In this document: piece after piece, positions 1-10,224 of the stretch
How positions within the stretch are numbered: position 1 is the first letter of the stretch
How the letters are laid out: each line of letters begins with the position of its first letter
Source: Ramlibacter sp. Leaf400
GTDB lineage: Bacteria > Pseudomonadota > Gammaproteobacteria > Burkholderiales > Burkholderiaceae_C
Assembly: GCF_001424545.1 (NCBI RefSeq)
Contig: NZ_LMQL01000009.1
Coordinates: forward strand, 328,101 to 392,100
Length of the DNA: 64,000 bases
Reading direction: 5' to 3'
Program-made: the position numbers and the translations under genes
The notes under the pieces: generated by a model
Database searches by the model: none
The model's input: only the letters and a program-made list of their open reading frames with translations
What the model was told of the DNA's origin: nothing

Positions 1-2
1 TG

Positions 3-668
3 GGCGAGCAGCTTCCGGCCGCGGTGCGTGAAGCGGCCACCGGGCAGGGCCTGCGCCTGAAGGTCGGCATCTCCGACGGCCTGCCCAAGCTGGTGGTGCG
101 GCACCTGCTGCAGCCCGCCCTCGCGGGAGCGCCGATCCGCCTCCTCTGCCACGAAGACGAATTCGACAGGCTGCTGGCCGACCTGGCGCTGCATCGCCTG
201 GACGTCGTGCTGTCGGACCGTCCGGCCCCGTCCAATCCCAACCTGCGGCTCTACAGCCATCCGCTGGGCGAGGCGACGCTCGCCTGGTTCGCCCCTGCCG
301 TGCTCGTGCGGGCCACCCGGCGGCCCTTCCCGGGATGCCTGGAGGAGATGCCGCTGCTCCTGCCGACCGGCCATGCCGCCGTGCGGCACCGGCTGGACCA
401 ATGGTTCGAGCGCCAGGGGCTGCGGCCCCGCATCGCCGGCGAGTTCGAGGACAGCGCCTTGCTCGCGGCCTTCGGCCGCAGCGGCATGGGCGCCTTCCCC
501 GTGTCGCAGTGGTCGCAGGAGGAGCTTCGCCAGGACCGGGGGCTCAAGGCCATCGGCGAGACGCCTGAACTGGTGGAGCACTTCTACCTGATCTCCGCCG
601 AACGGCGCATCCAGCACCCGCTGGTGCAGCAACTGCTGCAGGCCAAGCACAGCGGCCTCGCCGGCTGA
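3..668 (+). CDS. nhaR: LysR-family regulator NhaR, C-terminal part (5' truncated by window edge)
   Basis: The frame is open from base 3, so the gene begins outside the window and only the effector-binding part of a LysR-type protein is present. The segments LKVGISDGLPKLVVRHLLQPAL and RLDVVLSDRPAPSNPNLRLYSHPLGE are typical of NhaR, the activator of sodium/proton antiporter genes. The DNA-binding helix-turn-helix is missing only because of the window edge. It ends 18 bp before the convergent FAD monooxygenase gene. An nhaA-type antiporter gene upstream would fit but cannot be seen. The GTG at base 24 is inside the gene and is not the true start. Confidence 0.82.
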   Translation, partial: GEQLPAAVREAATGQGLRLKVGISDGLPKLVVRHLLQPALAGAPIRLLCHEDEFDRLLADLALHRLDVVLSDRPAPSNPNLRLYSHPLGEATLAWFAPAVLVRATRRPFPGCLEEMPLLLPTGHAAVRHRLDQWFERQGLRPRIAGEFEDSALLAAFGRSGMGAFPVSQWSQEELRQDRGLKAIGETPELVEHFYLISAERRIQHPLVQQLLQAKHSGLAG

Positions 669-686
669 TCGGCCGGGCGTGGCGGC

Positions 687-2360
687 CTACCCGCCGGTGC
701 AGACCCTCAGCACCTCGGCGGCCCGGCTTTCATCGTGGCCCCGCCAAGCCACGATGTGGTCGGGACGGATCAGCACCAGTGGCGCTTCATAGAGCGCCCG
801 CAGTGCGGGATCGGCGTGACGAACCACCTGCAGGTCCAGCCCCGCCGCCTTTGCGGCCGACTGGAACCCACTGCCCTGCGGCGCGTCGGGTCCGAGGGCC
901 AGCAGCGTCCAGCCCACGTGGAAGCTGTCGTAGAGCGAACGCCCATCCTCCAGCCATGCGTGGGGCGGCCGGCCGCCGGGGCAGGCGGTCGGGACGTACT
1001 CGTTGGGCGTGTCCGGCGGCGGCGAGGTCCCGTCGGGCACCACGATGGGCGAGGCGTCGTAGCGGGCGCCGAAGGTGACGCCGGGGATGTTGAACTCCAG
1101 CCGCACGTGCGCCTCCAGGTGTTGCGATGCGGCCTGCCGGGCCTGCACCCCCGCGGGCGTGTCGGCTTCCAGCTGCGGCGTGGCCGGGAACAGGCCCACC
1201 GAATCGGCGAAGTGCTTCGCGTAGGCCGTGTTGCGCTGGGCGAGCGGCTTGCGTTCCAGTTCGTAGCTGGCCAGCAGGCTTTCGGACGCGCGGCCCTGCA
1301 CGACGTGAGCGAGTTTCCACCCCAGGTTCACCGCGTCCTCGACCGCGGTGTTGTAGCCCAGCCCGCCGGTGGGCGTGAACAGGTGGACCGCATCGCCGCC
1401 CAGGAACACGCGCCCGCGCTGGAAGCCCTGGGCCACCAGGGCATGGCCCGCCGTCCAGGTGAGCATCGACAGGACCTCGATCGGCAGCTCGCAGCCCATC
1501 GCCTCCGAGAAGATGCGCCGGGCGTCCTGCTCGGTCCACGCGTCGGCGTCTTCGCCTTCGTGGATGGCGGCGTGGAAGGCGAACTCGCTGCGGCCGTCGA
1601 CCGAGGCCATGAAGGCGCGGCGCTGCGCGTTGACCGAGACATACATCCAGGCCCGCGCGTGCGGGAACACCTCGTAGAACCGCGGCGCGCGCAAGTAGAC
1701 GGCGAACATCTTGCCGCCCATGAACTGGCGCCGGAACCCCGTGGCGCCCCCGTAGTCGATGCCCAGTTGCTGGCGCACCGTGCTGCGCGCGCCATCCGCG
1801 CCGACCAGGTAGCGGGCCCTCACCTGCCGCACGCTGGCGCCATCGGCCGACGCGACGCGGGCGACGACCTCCCCGCCCGTGTCTTCGAAGTCGAGCAGCC
1901 GCCAGCCGTGGCGGATGTCGTTGGTGGGCCACTTCCGCGCATGGCGCAGCAGGACGGCTTCGACGAACTTCTGCGACACGCGGTGCGGCAGTTCGGCCGC
2001 GCTCCAGGAGCCGCGCATGCCCTTGACGGCCGCTTCGGCCTCCCGGGCCGTCGGCAGCTTCAGACGCGCGAGCTCATGCCGGCAAAAGCGCGTGAAGTAG
2101 GCGATGTCGGTCGGGTGGTCCGGCGGAAGCCCCAGTTCCCGCACTTCCCGGGCGAAGCCAAGCCGCCGGAAATGCTCCATCGTGCGGGCTTGGGTCGCAT
2201 TGGCCTGCGGGTTGAACGCGGTGCCGGACTTCGGCTCGACCAGCAGCGCTGGCACGCCGAAGCGCCCGAGCTCATTGGCGAGCATGAGCCCGAACGGCCC
2301 GCCGCCCGCGACCAGGACTTCCGTGCGAAGGAGGTCGGCGTCGCTGGGGGTCGAAGCCAT
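687..2360 (-). CDS. FAD-dependent aromatic hydroxylase (PheA/TfdB/MhpA family)
   Basis: This 557-residue flavoprotein has the three class A monooxygenase signatures. They are an N-terminal dinucleotide fold around GGGPFGLMLANELG (about residues 19-32), a DGARSTVRQQLG segment, and the GDAVHLFTPTGGLGYNTAVED motif that binds FAD ribityl. A C-terminal thioredoxin-like domain, usual in this group, is suggested by the last 120 residues. Such enzymes use NAD(P)H and oxygen to hydroxylate phenolic rings. The substrate cannot be told from sequence. The gene is convergent with nhaR and 16 bp downstream of a lipoprotein gene on the same strand. A second family member lies at 61395-63065. Confidence 0.85.
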   Translation of the reverse strand: MASTPSDADLLRTEVLVAGGGPFGLMLANELGRFGVPALLVEPKSGTAFNPQANATQARTMEHFRRLGFAREVRELGLPPDHPTDIAYFTRFCRHELARLKLPTAREAEAAVKGMRGSWSAAELPHRVSQKFVEAVLLRHARKWPTNDIRHGWRLLDFEDTGGEVVARVASADGASVRQVRARYLVGADGARSTVRQQLGIDYGGATGFRRQFMGGKMFAVYLRAPRFYEVFPHARAWMYVSVNAQRRAFMASVDGRSEFAFHAAIHEGEDADAWTEQDARRIFSEAMGCELPIEVLSMLTWTAGHALVAQGFQRGRVFLGGDAVHLFTPTGGLGYNTAVEDAVNLGWKLAHVVQGRASESLLASYELERKPLAQRNTAYAKHFADSVGLFPATPQLEADTPAGVQARQAASQHLEAHVRLEFNIPGVTFGARYDASPIVVPDGTSPPPDTPNEYVPTACPGGRPPHAWLEDGRSLYDSFHVGWTLLALGPDAPQGSGFQSAAKAAGLDLQVVRHADPALRALYEAPLVLIRPDHIVAWRGHDESRAAEVLRVCTGG

Positions 2361-2376
2361 CGGGATCCCGGCCTGC

Positions 2377-2958
2377 TCAACGGACGCGCTTCATCAGCGA
2401 GACCGGCACCTGCGCCGCTGGAGCGCCCTTGAGCACGGTGTCGATGTCGCGGCGCTCGTCCACCACTTCCACCCGGGTGATGGCATTGAAGTCGTTGCGG
2501 TGGTACCTCAGCGTGCCGACGTAGACCGCACGGGCCCCGGCGGGGACGTCGAAGTACAGGCCACCCGGGAACCAGAGCCTTTCCTGCCGCAGCACGTCCA
2601 GGTGCGCCATGCCGCCGTTCAGGTAGGTGCGCTGCCGTGGCGCCTTGACCATGAAGGGCACCCCCCACTGGGCCTCCAGGCTGGCCTGGAACTGCGAGGC
2701 GTCCAGCTGCGACGTGGTCACGGGCCGGTGCTCGGCGCCGGTCGACATCCAGACGCGCTCGAGCAGGCGCTTGTCGCCCACCACGTTCCAGTGGGACTTC
2801 TGCTCGAAGCGGGCGTCGAGCGGCGGGACCAGCTCGATCTTGCCGATGACCACCACCTCCCCGGCCCCGGCCTCCAGGTCCCCGGCGGGCGGCAAGGCGC
2901 GCGGCACCGCGCAGGCCTGCAGCGCCAGGGCGAAGGCCAGCAGCAGCCAGCGGGTCAT
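2377..2958 (-). CDS. putative outer-membrane lipoprotein of unknown function
   Basis: The 193-residue product starts MTRWLLLAFALALQAC, a lipoprotein signal with an atypical LQAC lipobox (Gln at -2). I do not recognise the mature part. It is rich in beta-type segments such as YVGTLRYHRNDF. The ATG overlaps the stop of the upstream lipoprotein gene (ATGA, 2955-2958), so the two are translationally coupled and probably act together at the envelope. A longer in-frame extension upstream was rejected because it lies inside the coding sequence of the upstream gene and has no signal peptide. Confidence 0.7.
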   Translation of the reverse strand: MTRWLLLAFALALQACAVPRALPPAGDLEAGAGEVVVIGKIELVPPLDARFEQKSHWNVVGDKRLLERVWMSTGAEHRPVTTSQLDASQFQASLEAQWGVPFMVKAPRQRTYLNGGMAHLDVLRQERLWFPGGLYFDVPAGARAVYVGTLRYHRNDFNAITRVEVVDERRDIDTVLKGAPAAQVPVSLMKRVR

Positions 2959-3521
2959 CGCAGCGTCCCCAGTTCGCGGCGGATGCGCTCGGCGATCACC
3001 GGCGTGTCCTGCGCGTCCTTCAGGATCTCTTCCAGGAGCTCGCGGCGGGACGGCGCGCCCCTGGCCGGCACGGCCTCGAACTTGCCAGCCTCGAACATGC
3101 CGGTCTTCACGTCCTTCAGGTCGTAGGAACCCAGGTGGTAGACGCCGGGGGTGCGGATCGTCACCGCGCCCACGTCGTCGCCCTGCTTGCCGAACGAATA
3201 GCGGTAGCTCGTGTTGCTGCACAGGATGCCCAGGCAGCGCTGGCCGCTGGCCGAGAGGGTCTTGTGGGCGCCGTTGGGCAGGGCCATCGTCCAGTACAGG
3301 TAGCCGCCCTTGAACTCCTTCAGGGCCGCGGGGTAGTAGGGCTCGGTCGTGTGCGGCCGGAACTGGTAGATCGACACGTCATGCAGTCGGTTCGCGTCGA
3401 CGTCCTTGATGTTCAACCAGCCGTACCCGACCGAGCGATCGGTGAAGTCCGTGACCTGCGTGGTCGTGGCACAACCCGCCAGCAGGCCAGCGGAAACCAG
3501 CAGCAGCATTCGTCTGCGCAT
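2955..3521 (-). CDS. putative lipoprotein of unknown function
   Basis: The 188-residue product begins MRRRMLLLVSAGLLAGCATTTQ, with a canonical LAGC lipobox giving a mature N-terminus at Cys17. A very strong purine-rich ribosome-binding site (GAGGAGGAGG) precedes this ATG. The body is not a family I can name. It contains aromatic-rich stretches and a charged C-terminal helix (RRELLEEILKDA). The gene is coupled through ATGA to the second lipoprotein gene. It is divergent from the carboxylesterase gene, with 139 bp between the two starts. Confidence 0.72.
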   Translation of the reverse strand: MRRRMLLLVSAGLLAGCATTTQVTDFTDRSVGYGWLNIKDVDANRLHDVSIYQFRPHTTEPYYPAALKEFKGGYLYWTMALPNGAHKTLSASGQRCLGILCSNTSYRYSFGKQGDDVGAVTIRTPGVYHLGSYDLKDVKTGMFEAGKFEAVPARGAPSRRELLEEILKDAQDTPVIAERIRRELGTLR

Positions 3522-5093
3522 CCTGTCCTCCTCCTCGTTTTGGGGCAACCAGAATAGCTCAACCGTGGGGGGATTGCGGGTGGTGGATTCCTTGCCGCCA
3601 CGGGTGGCTGACGCACCGTGCAGTAGCCTAGCGGCCAGGCCCGAATGCTGGCTCAACCGAATGAAGTTCATCCTCGCCCACCCTCCGTGCGGGCCCGTCC
3701 GCGGCCAGTTGGACGGCACCGTGTCCCGTTTCCTGGGCATCCCGTACGCGGCAGCGCCGGTCGGCGAATTGCGGTGGCGCCCACCGGTCCCGTTGCAGGC
3801 GTGGTCGGACGTCCGGGATGCGCTCGCGTTCGGTGCCGACTGTCCGCAGCCTCCGGACCCGGCGTCGCAGGCGCCCAGACAGGATGAGGACTGCCTCCAC
3901 ATCAACGTCTGGGCGCCGGCCGACGCGCAGCCGGGCACCCTGCCCGTCATGGTGTGGGTCCACGGGGGCGGGTTCATCGGCGGCAGCGGCGCGCACGCCG
4001 CCAGCGACGGCGCGCGGCTGGCGGCGCAGGGCGTCGTCGTGGTCAGCTTCAACTACCGCGTCGGGCTGTTCGGGTTCCTCTCGCATCCCGCGCTCAGCGC
4101 GCAGGCGCCCGGCGGCACGAGCGGCAACTACGGCCTGCTGGACCAGGTGGCGGCCTTGCGCTGGGTCCAGGCCCACATCGGGGCTTTCGGTGGCGACCCC
4201 GCGCGCGTCACCGCCTTCGGTGTCTCGGCGGGCTCCGCCTCGATCTCGCTCCTGCTCGCGTCGCCCCTGGGCCGGGGCCTGTTCCATCGCGCCATCCTCC
4301 AGAGTCCCGGTGCGGGCCGGCCGCTGGCCCGCCTCGCGCAGGCGGAAGCCGCGGGCCTGGCCGTCGGCACGGATCTCGCCGAGCTGCGCACGCTGCCGGC
4401 CGACGCGCTCCTCGCGCGCACGCACCTCGTGGCGCCGGCGGTGCGCGCGCTCACCACGGCACGGATGCTGCGCCCGGTCGTCGACGGCTGGCTCGTGCCG
4501 CAGGACGAGCGCGACGGGTTGAAGGCCGGGAAGCTGAGCGCCATGCCACTGATCGTCGGCACCAACGCGGACGAGGGCAGCTGGCTCACCTGGAACTGGC
4601 CCGCCGACACGGTCGCCGCGTACGAGCAGCAGGTCGGATCCAACTTCGCCGGCGTGCAAGACCAGGTGCGGTCCTTGTACCCGGTCCACGGCGACGCGGA
4701 CGCACGGCCGCGCATCGCCGAGATGCTGGCCGACACGCAGTTCAACTACGGCGCCTGGCTGCTCGCGCAGGCCATGGCGCGACGGGGCGCGCCGACGTGG
4801 CGCTATGTCTTCACCCGCCGCGCCGCTGGAGCGCCCGACGGGCCGCACCACAGCGTCGAGGTGCCTTACGTGTTCGGCAACCTCGGTCAGGTGCCGGGTG
4901 CGGATGCGCAAGACCGGGTGGTGTCGGACACGATGCGCAAGGCGTGGGTCGCTTTCGCGCGTGGCGCGGACCCCGGCGCCGACGGCCTGGCGTGGGCGCG
5001 CTACGACCCCGCGCTGGACAACCACCTGGAGTTCGCCGACAGCCCCCGGGCCGGCGCCGGCTGGCGACAGCGGTACGTGGCCTTCCTGGACGG

Positions 5094-5618
<525 letters not shown>

Positions 5619-5690
5619 GGCACTCTCCTTGTCCTTCAGGGATCCATCGAAGTGGTTCCCATGATGCCAAGGCCGGAACTCAACCGCGCG

Positions 5691-6593
5691 TCAGGCGCCC
5701 TGGCCCAACTCGAACCCGGACGACGCCTCGAGTGCGCGAACCAGCGCCGAATGGTCCCAGCCGCTGCCGCCCAGGGCGACGCAGGCGTCGAAGAGCTCCT
5801 GCGCCGTCGTCGTGTTCGGCAACGCCAGGCCGAGCTGGCGCGCGCTCGACAAGGCCAGGTTCAGGTCCTTGCGGTGCAGCGCTATGCGAAAGCCCGGCGC
5901 GAAAGTGCGGTTGATCATGCGTTCGCCATGCACCTCCAGCACCCGCGAAGCCGCGAACCCACCCATCAGGGCTTCGCGCACGCGCGCCGGATCCGCGCCG
6001 GCCCGGGCGGCGAAGAGCAGCGCTTCGGCGACGGCCTGGATGTTCAGCGCCACGATGATCTGGTTGCACACCTTGGCCGTCTGCCCGTCGCCGTTGCCGC
6101 CGACCCGGCTGATGTTCTTGCCCATGAGCTGGAACAGCGGCAGGACGCGCCGGAACACGCCCTCCTGGCCGCCCACCATGATGGACAGCGTGGCGTTGCG
6201 CGCCCCGACCTCGCCGCCGGACACCGGCGCATCCAGGTAGCCGCACCCCAGCTCGTTGATGCGGCGCGCGAAGTCCCGGGTGGCCACCGGCGAGATCGAA
6301 CTCATGTCCACCACCACCTTGCCCGGCGACAGGCCGGCGGCCACGCCGCGTTCGGAGAAGAGCACCTCCTCCACGTCCGGCGTGTCGGGCACCATGAGGA
6401 AGACGATGTCCGCGCGCTCGGCGACGCCGCGCTGCGTGGTGCAGAGCGTCGCCGGGCCTTGCGCGATCGCTGGCGGGATGCGGCCCCGCGTGTGCACGAA
6501 CAGCTGGTGCCCGGCCTGGACGAGGTGCCCGCACAGGGGCGCCCCCATGGTGCCCAGGCCGATGAAGCCCAGCTTCGCCCGGCCCGCGTTCAT
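5691..6593 (-). CDS. glxR: 2-hydroxy-3-oxopropionate (tartronate semialdehyde) reductase
   Basis: This 300-residue member of the beta-hydroxyacid dehydrogenase family reduces tartronate semialdehyde to D-glycerate with NAD(P)H. Visible marks are the Rossmann motif GFIGLGTMGAP (residues 9-19), the substrate-binding block DAPVSGGEVGA (121-131), and the catalytic Lys174 in GQTAKVCNQ. It is the last gene of gcl-hyi-glxR. Its ATG overlaps the stop of hyi (ATGA), which supports the assignment over the related 3-hydroxyisobutyrate dehydrogenases. Confidence 0.9.
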   Translation of the reverse strand: MNAGRAKLGFIGLGTMGAPLCGHLVQAGHQLFVHTRGRIPPAIAQGPATLCTTQRGVAERADIVFLMVPDTPDVEEVLFSERGVAAGLSPGKVVVDMSSISPVATRDFARRINELGCGYLDAPVSGGEVGARNATLSIMVGGQEGVFRRVLPLFQLMGKNISRVGGNGDGQTAKVCNQIIVALNIQAVAEALLFAARAGADPARVREALMGGFAASRVLEVHGERMINRTFAPGFRIALHRKDLNLALSSARQLGLALPNTTTAQELFDACVALGGSGWDHSALVRALEASSGFELGQGA

Positions 6594-7393
6594 GCGGCGA
6601 CTCCGGCGACCTGCTGCCCGCAGAGCGCCGTTCCCCAGTGCAGGCCGGCTTCGGTGGTGCGGGCCGGCTTGTACTCGCAGCCCACCCAGCCGGCGTAGCC
6701 GATCCGGTCCAGGTGCCCGAAGAGGAAGCCGTAGTTGATCTCCCCGGTGCCGGGCTCGTGGCGGCCCGGGTTGTCGGCCACCTGCACGTGGCCGATGCGC
6801 GGCAGCTCCCTCTCCAGCGTGGCCGCCAGCTCGCCCTCCATCCGCTGCGCGTGGTAGAGGTCGTACTGCAGCAGGAGGTTGTCGGCCCCGACTTCCTCGA
6901 TCAGGTCCAGCGCCTGGCGCGTGCGGCAGAGGTGGACGCCGGGGATGTCGAAGGTGTTGATCGGCTCGATCAGCAGCTGCAGGCCGGCCGGCCGCAGGCG
7001 CGCGGCCGCGTAACGCAGGTTGGCCACCAGCGTTTCGTGCAGAACCGCGCCGGGCACGCCGGCCGGCGCCTTGCCCGCGAGGCAGTTGAGCCGGCGCACG
7101 CCCAGCGCCTGCGCGTAGCCAATCGCCAGGTCCACGCCGGCGCGGAACTCCTCGACGCGGTCCGGGTGGCAGGCGATGCCGCGCTCGCCCGCGGCCCAGT
7201 CGCCCGCGGGCAGGTTGTGCAGCACCAGCGAGAGCCGGTGGTCCTCGAGGCGGCGCTGGATCTCGCCGGCGGGAAAGTCGTAGGGAAAGAGGAACTCCAC
7301 GCCTTCGAAGCCGGCCTGCGCGGCCCGCGCGAACCGGTCGAGGAAAGACACCTCGGTGAAGAGCATCGTCAGGTTGGCGGCAAAGCGGGGCAT
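6590..7393 (-). CDS. hyi: hydroxypyruvate isomerase
   Basis: The 267-residue TIM-barrel protein interconverts tartronate semialdehyde and hydroxypyruvate. MPRFAANLTMLFTEVSFLDRF, EFLFPYDF, LIEPINTFDIPG and QYDLYHAQRMEG are typical Hyi blocks and hold the metal-binding Glu and Asp residues. The chosen ATG is preceded by GGAGGA. It lies 13 bp downstream of the gcl stop and overlaps glxR by ATGA, so the three genes form one operon. Together they turn two glyoxylates into glycerate plus CO2. Confidence 0.92.
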   Translation of the reverse strand: MPRFAANLTMLFTEVSFLDRFARAAQAGFEGVEFLFPYDFPAGEIQRRLEDHRLSLVLHNLPAGDWAAGERGIACHPDRVEEFRAGVDLAIGYAQALGVRRLNCLAGKAPAGVPGAVLHETLVANLRYAAARLRPAGLQLLIEPINTFDIPGVHLCRTRQALDLIEEVGADNLLLQYDLYHAQRMEGELAATLERELPRIGHVQVADNPGRHEPGTGEINYGFLFGHLDRIGYAGWVGCEYKPARTTEAGLHWGTALCGQQVAGVAA

Positions 7394-7406
7394 GGGCGGG
7401 TCCTCC

Positions 7407-9197
7407 TCAGTCGAGCAGCGCGAGCGAGGTCGGCGCATCGGCGGGGCAGGCGGCCAGCGCCTCGAACTCGACGATGTTGTCGATCTCCGTTCCCATCGCG
7501 ATGTTCGTCACCCGCTCCAGCAGGACCTCGACGACCACCGGCACCTGGAACTCGGCCATCCACGCCTCGGCCTGGCGCAGGGCGCCGGCCAGTTCTCCCG
7601 GGGCCTGCACCCGGATCGCCTTGCAGCCCAGGCCCTCGACCACCTTCACGTGGTCGATGCCGTAACTGGCGGCCGCATCCCCGGGTGGCGAGTTGATGTT
7701 GTCGAAGGCCAGCTGCACGCAGTAGTCCATGGAGAAGCCGCGCTGCGCCTGGCGGATCAGGCCGAGGTAGCTGTTGTTCACCACGACGTGCAGGTAGGGC
7801 AGCTTGAACTGCGCGCCCACGGCCAGCTCCTCCAGCATGAACTGGAAGTCGTAGTCCCCGGACAGCGCCACCAGCCGCACCTGCGGGTCCGCCGCGCGCA
7901 CGCCCAGCGCGGCCGGCACCGTCCAGCCCAGCGGACCGGCCTGCCCGCAGTTGATCCAGCGGCGCGGACCGTAGACGTGCAGGAACTGCGCGCCGGCGAT
8001 CTGCGACAGGCCGATCGTGGACACGTAGGTCACGTCGCGGCCGAAGGCCTCGTTCATCGCCTGGTACACGCGCTGTGGCTTGATCGGCACCTGGTCGAAG
8101 TGGGTCTTGCGCTGGTGGCCCAGGTCGGCCTTGCGGCGCGCGCAGTCGCCGGCCCATCCGGTCCATTTCGGAAAGGTGCCGGCCGCGATCCGCTCGGCCG
8201 CCACCTCCAGCAGCAACCGCAGGGCCGCCCCCGCGTCCGAGACGATGCCCAGGTCCGGCGCGAACACGCGGCCGATCTGCGTGGGCTCGATGTCGATGTG
8301 GATGAAGCGCCGGCCCTTGCAGTAGACCTCGGGCGAGCCGGTGTGCCGGTTCGCCCAGCGGTTGCCGATGCCCAGCACGAAGTCCGAAGCCAGCAGCGTC
8401 GCGTTGCCGTAGCGGTGGCTGGTCTGCAGGCCGCACATGCCGGCCATCAGCGGGTGGTCGTCGGGGATGGCGCCCCAGGCCATGAGCGTGGGGATGACCG
8501 GGATGCCCGTCAGCTCCGCGAACCGCACCAGGTCCTCGGCGGCATCCGCGTTGATGATGCCGCCGCCGGCCACGATCAGCGGACGCTCCGCCGTCGCGAG
8601 CAGGTCCAGCACCTTCCCGGCCTGCTTGCGGGTCGCGGCCGGCTTGTAGACCGGCAGCGGCTCGTAGGTGTCGATGTCGAACTCGATCTCCGCCATCTGC
8701 ACGTCGACCGGCAGGTCGATCAGCACCGGGCCCGGGCGGCCCGAGCGCATCAGGTGGAAGGCCTGCTGGAACACCTGGGGAACCTGCGCGGGCTCGAGCA
8801 CGGTGGTGGCCATCTTGGTCACCGGCCGGGCGATCGAGGCGATGTCGACGGCCTGGAAGTCCTCCTTGTGCAGCCGCGCGCGCGGCGCCTGGCCGGTGAT
8901 GCAGAGGATGGGGATGGAGTCGGCGCTCGCGGAGTACAGGCCGGTGACCATGTCGGTGCCCGCGGGCCCGGACGTCCCGATGCACACGCCGATGTTGCCG
9001 GCCTTCGCGCGGGTGTAGCCCTCGGCCATGTGGGAGGCGCCTTCCACGTGCCGGGCCAGCACGTGCGAGATGGTCTGCCGTTCCCTCAGCTGCGCATACA
9101 GTGGGTTGATCGCCGCGCCCGGTATCCCGAAGGCCTGGGTCACCCCTTCCTTCTCCATCACGAGCACGGCCGCCATCGCGGCTTTCATCTTGGGCAT
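7407..9197 (-). CDS. gcl: glyoxylate carboligase (tartronate-semialdehyde synthase)
   Basis: This 596-residue ThDP enzyme condenses two glyoxylates to tartronate semialdehyde with loss of CO2. The hallmark is [13 protein letters not shown], where the Glu conserved in other ThDP enzymes is Val51, as known for Gcl. The [27 protein letters not shown] and [15 protein letters not shown] (ThDP/Mg) blocks match the family along the whole length. The gene leads the gcl-hyi-glxR operon. An ATTCCG-N3-CGGAAT palindrome lies about 80 bp upstream of the start, next to the LysR gene, suggesting regulated expression. Confidence 0.96.
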   Translation of the reverse strand: MPKMKAAMAAVLVMEKEGVTQAFGIPGAAINPLYAQLRERQTISHVLARHVEGASHMAEGYTRAKAGNIGVCIGTSGPAGTDMVTGLYSASADSIPILCITGQAPRARLHKEDFQAVDIASIARPVTKMATTVLEPAQVPQVFQQAFHLMRSGRPGPVLIDLPVDVQMAEIEFDIDTYEPLPVYKPAATRKQAGKVLDLLATAERPLIVAGGGIINADAAEDLVRFAELTGIPVIPTLMAWGAIPDDHPLMAGMCGLQTSHRYGNATLLASDFVLGIGNRWANRHTGSPEVYCKGRRFIHIDIEPTQIGRVFAPDLGIVSDAGAALRLLLEVAAERIAAGTFPKWTGWAGDCARRKADLGHQRKTHFDQVPIKPQRVYQAMNEAFGRDVTYVSTIGLSQIAGAQFLHVYGPRRWINCGQAGPLGWTVPAALGVRAADPQVRLVALSGDYDFQFMLEELAVGAQFKLPYLHVVVNNSYLGLIRQAQRGFSMDYCVQLAFDNINSPPGDAAASYGIDHVKVVEGLGCKAIRVQAPGELAGALRQAEAWMAEFQVPVVVEVLLERVTNIAMGTEIDNIVEFEALAACPADAPTSLALLD

Positions 9198-9263
9198 CGA
9201 GTCACTCCTTGCAGGTGCGATCGATTCTTCCGGCGCCGCGCCCCGCCGGGAACGCCAGCCCCG

Positions 9264-9290
9264 GCGATATCACCTATTCCGCGCCGGAAT
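9264..9290 (-). promoter_or_regulatory. putative LysR-type operator/promoter element upstream of gcl
   Basis: A 15-bp palindrome ATTCCG-N3-CGGAAT occupies 9276-9290 and contains the T-N11-A pattern of LysR boxes. The next 12 bp toward gcl (9264-9275) match 9 of 12 bases of the sequence beside an almost identical palindrome upstream of the aminotransferase gene at 22907-22933. Binding by the adjacent LysR protein is inference. Confidence 0.55.
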
Positions 9291-9299
9291 GCCGGGCGC

Positions 9300-10214
9300 T
9301 CAGGTGCGGGGCAGCTGCTCCCACCAGCGGCCGGCGAAGTGGCCGTCCAGGAAGCCGATGAACGCCTGCACCTTGGCCGGCACCAGCTTGGGCGACGGGT
9401 AGACCGCGTGGATCTCCTGCTCGGGAAGCTCGTAGCCTTCCAGCACCTGCCGCAGGTCGCCGCGGCGCAGCGAGCGTTCGGCCACGTACCAGGGCAGCGC
9501 GGCGATGCCCAGGTGGCCGCGGGCGGCCGCGAGCACGGCCGACAGGTTGTTCGAGCGCAGGCTCCCGCTGACCGGCACGGCCTGCGTTTCGCGCCCCGCC
9601 GACCGGAGCAGCCAGACGTCGTTGCCCTGCACGCTGCTGTAGATCAGCGCCGCGTGGTCCTGCAGGTGTTCGGGCTCGGTGGGCACGCCCTTCAGGTGCA
9701 GGTACTCGGGGGACGCGACCAGCACCCAGGGGTTGACGCCCAGGAAGCGGGCGCCCAGCGTCGAATCGGCCAGCTTGCCCAGCCGCAGGGCCACGTCGAT
9801 GCCCTGCCCGACCAGGTCGGTGTAGCGGTCCTCGAAGCTCAGGTCCACCCGCACCTGCGGATGGCGCGAGAGGAATTCGAGCGCCAGCGGCACCACCACC
9901 CTGCGGCCGAAGGCCACCGAGCTGCCGATGCGCAGCAGCCCCTGCGCGTGCTCCTGGCCCGAGCGCACCGCGCTGTCGGCTTCCTGGGCGTCGCGCACCA
10001 GCGCCTTGCACTTGTCGTAGTAGACGGCGCCCGCCTCGGTGGGGCTCACACCGCGCGTGTTGCGGTTGAGCAGCCGCACCTTCAGCCGCGCCTCGAGCGC
10101 GGCGATGTGCTTGGTGATGGTCGGCTGGGTGGTCCTGAACTCGCTGGCGGCCCTGGAGAAGCTTCCCAGCTCCACCAGACGCACGAACATCTCCATGACC
10201 TGCAGGCGGTCCAT
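9300..10214 (-). CDS. LysR-family transcriptional regulator (likely of gcl operon)
   Basis: The 304-residue protein has the LysR layout: an N-terminal winged helix-turn-helix (MDRLQVMEMFVRLVELGSFSRAASE... TQPTITKHIAALE, residues 1-60) and a periplasmic-binding-protein-like effector domain. It lies directly upstream of gcl on the same strand, with 102 bp between. That gap contains a LysR-type palindrome. Control of glyoxylate metabolism is inferred from this position and from the matching palindrome at the aminotransferase gene. The effector is unknown. Ten bp separate it from the upstream GntR gene. Confidence 0.88.
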   Translation of the reverse strand: MDRLQVMEMFVRLVELGSFSRAASEFRTTQPTITKHIAALEARLKVRLLNRNTRGVSPTEAGAVYYDKCKALVRDAQEADSAVRSGQEHAQGLLRIGSSVAFGRRVVVPLALEFLSRHPQVRVDLSFEDRYTDLVGQGIDVALRLGKLADSTLGARFLGVNPWVLVASPEYLHLKGVPTEPEHLQDHAALIYSSVQGNDVWLLRSAGRETQAVPVSGSLRSNNLSAVLAAARGHLGIAALPWYVAERSLRRGDLRQVLEGYELPEQEIHAVYPSPKLVPAKVQAFIGFLDGHFAGRWWEQLPRT

Positions 10215-10224
10215 GCCCGGTCGG

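Noticed and set aside
735..2432. Long open frame opposite the FAD hydroxylase gene
   Set aside because: It mirrors a real gene in GC-rich DNA, is very rich in Arg, Gly and Ala, and has no recognisable domain.
2955..4052. Longer version of the first lipoprotein extending over the esterase start
   Set aside because: The extension lacks a signal peptide and overlaps the esterase coding start. The ATG at 3521 has a strong ribosome-binding site and a lipobox.
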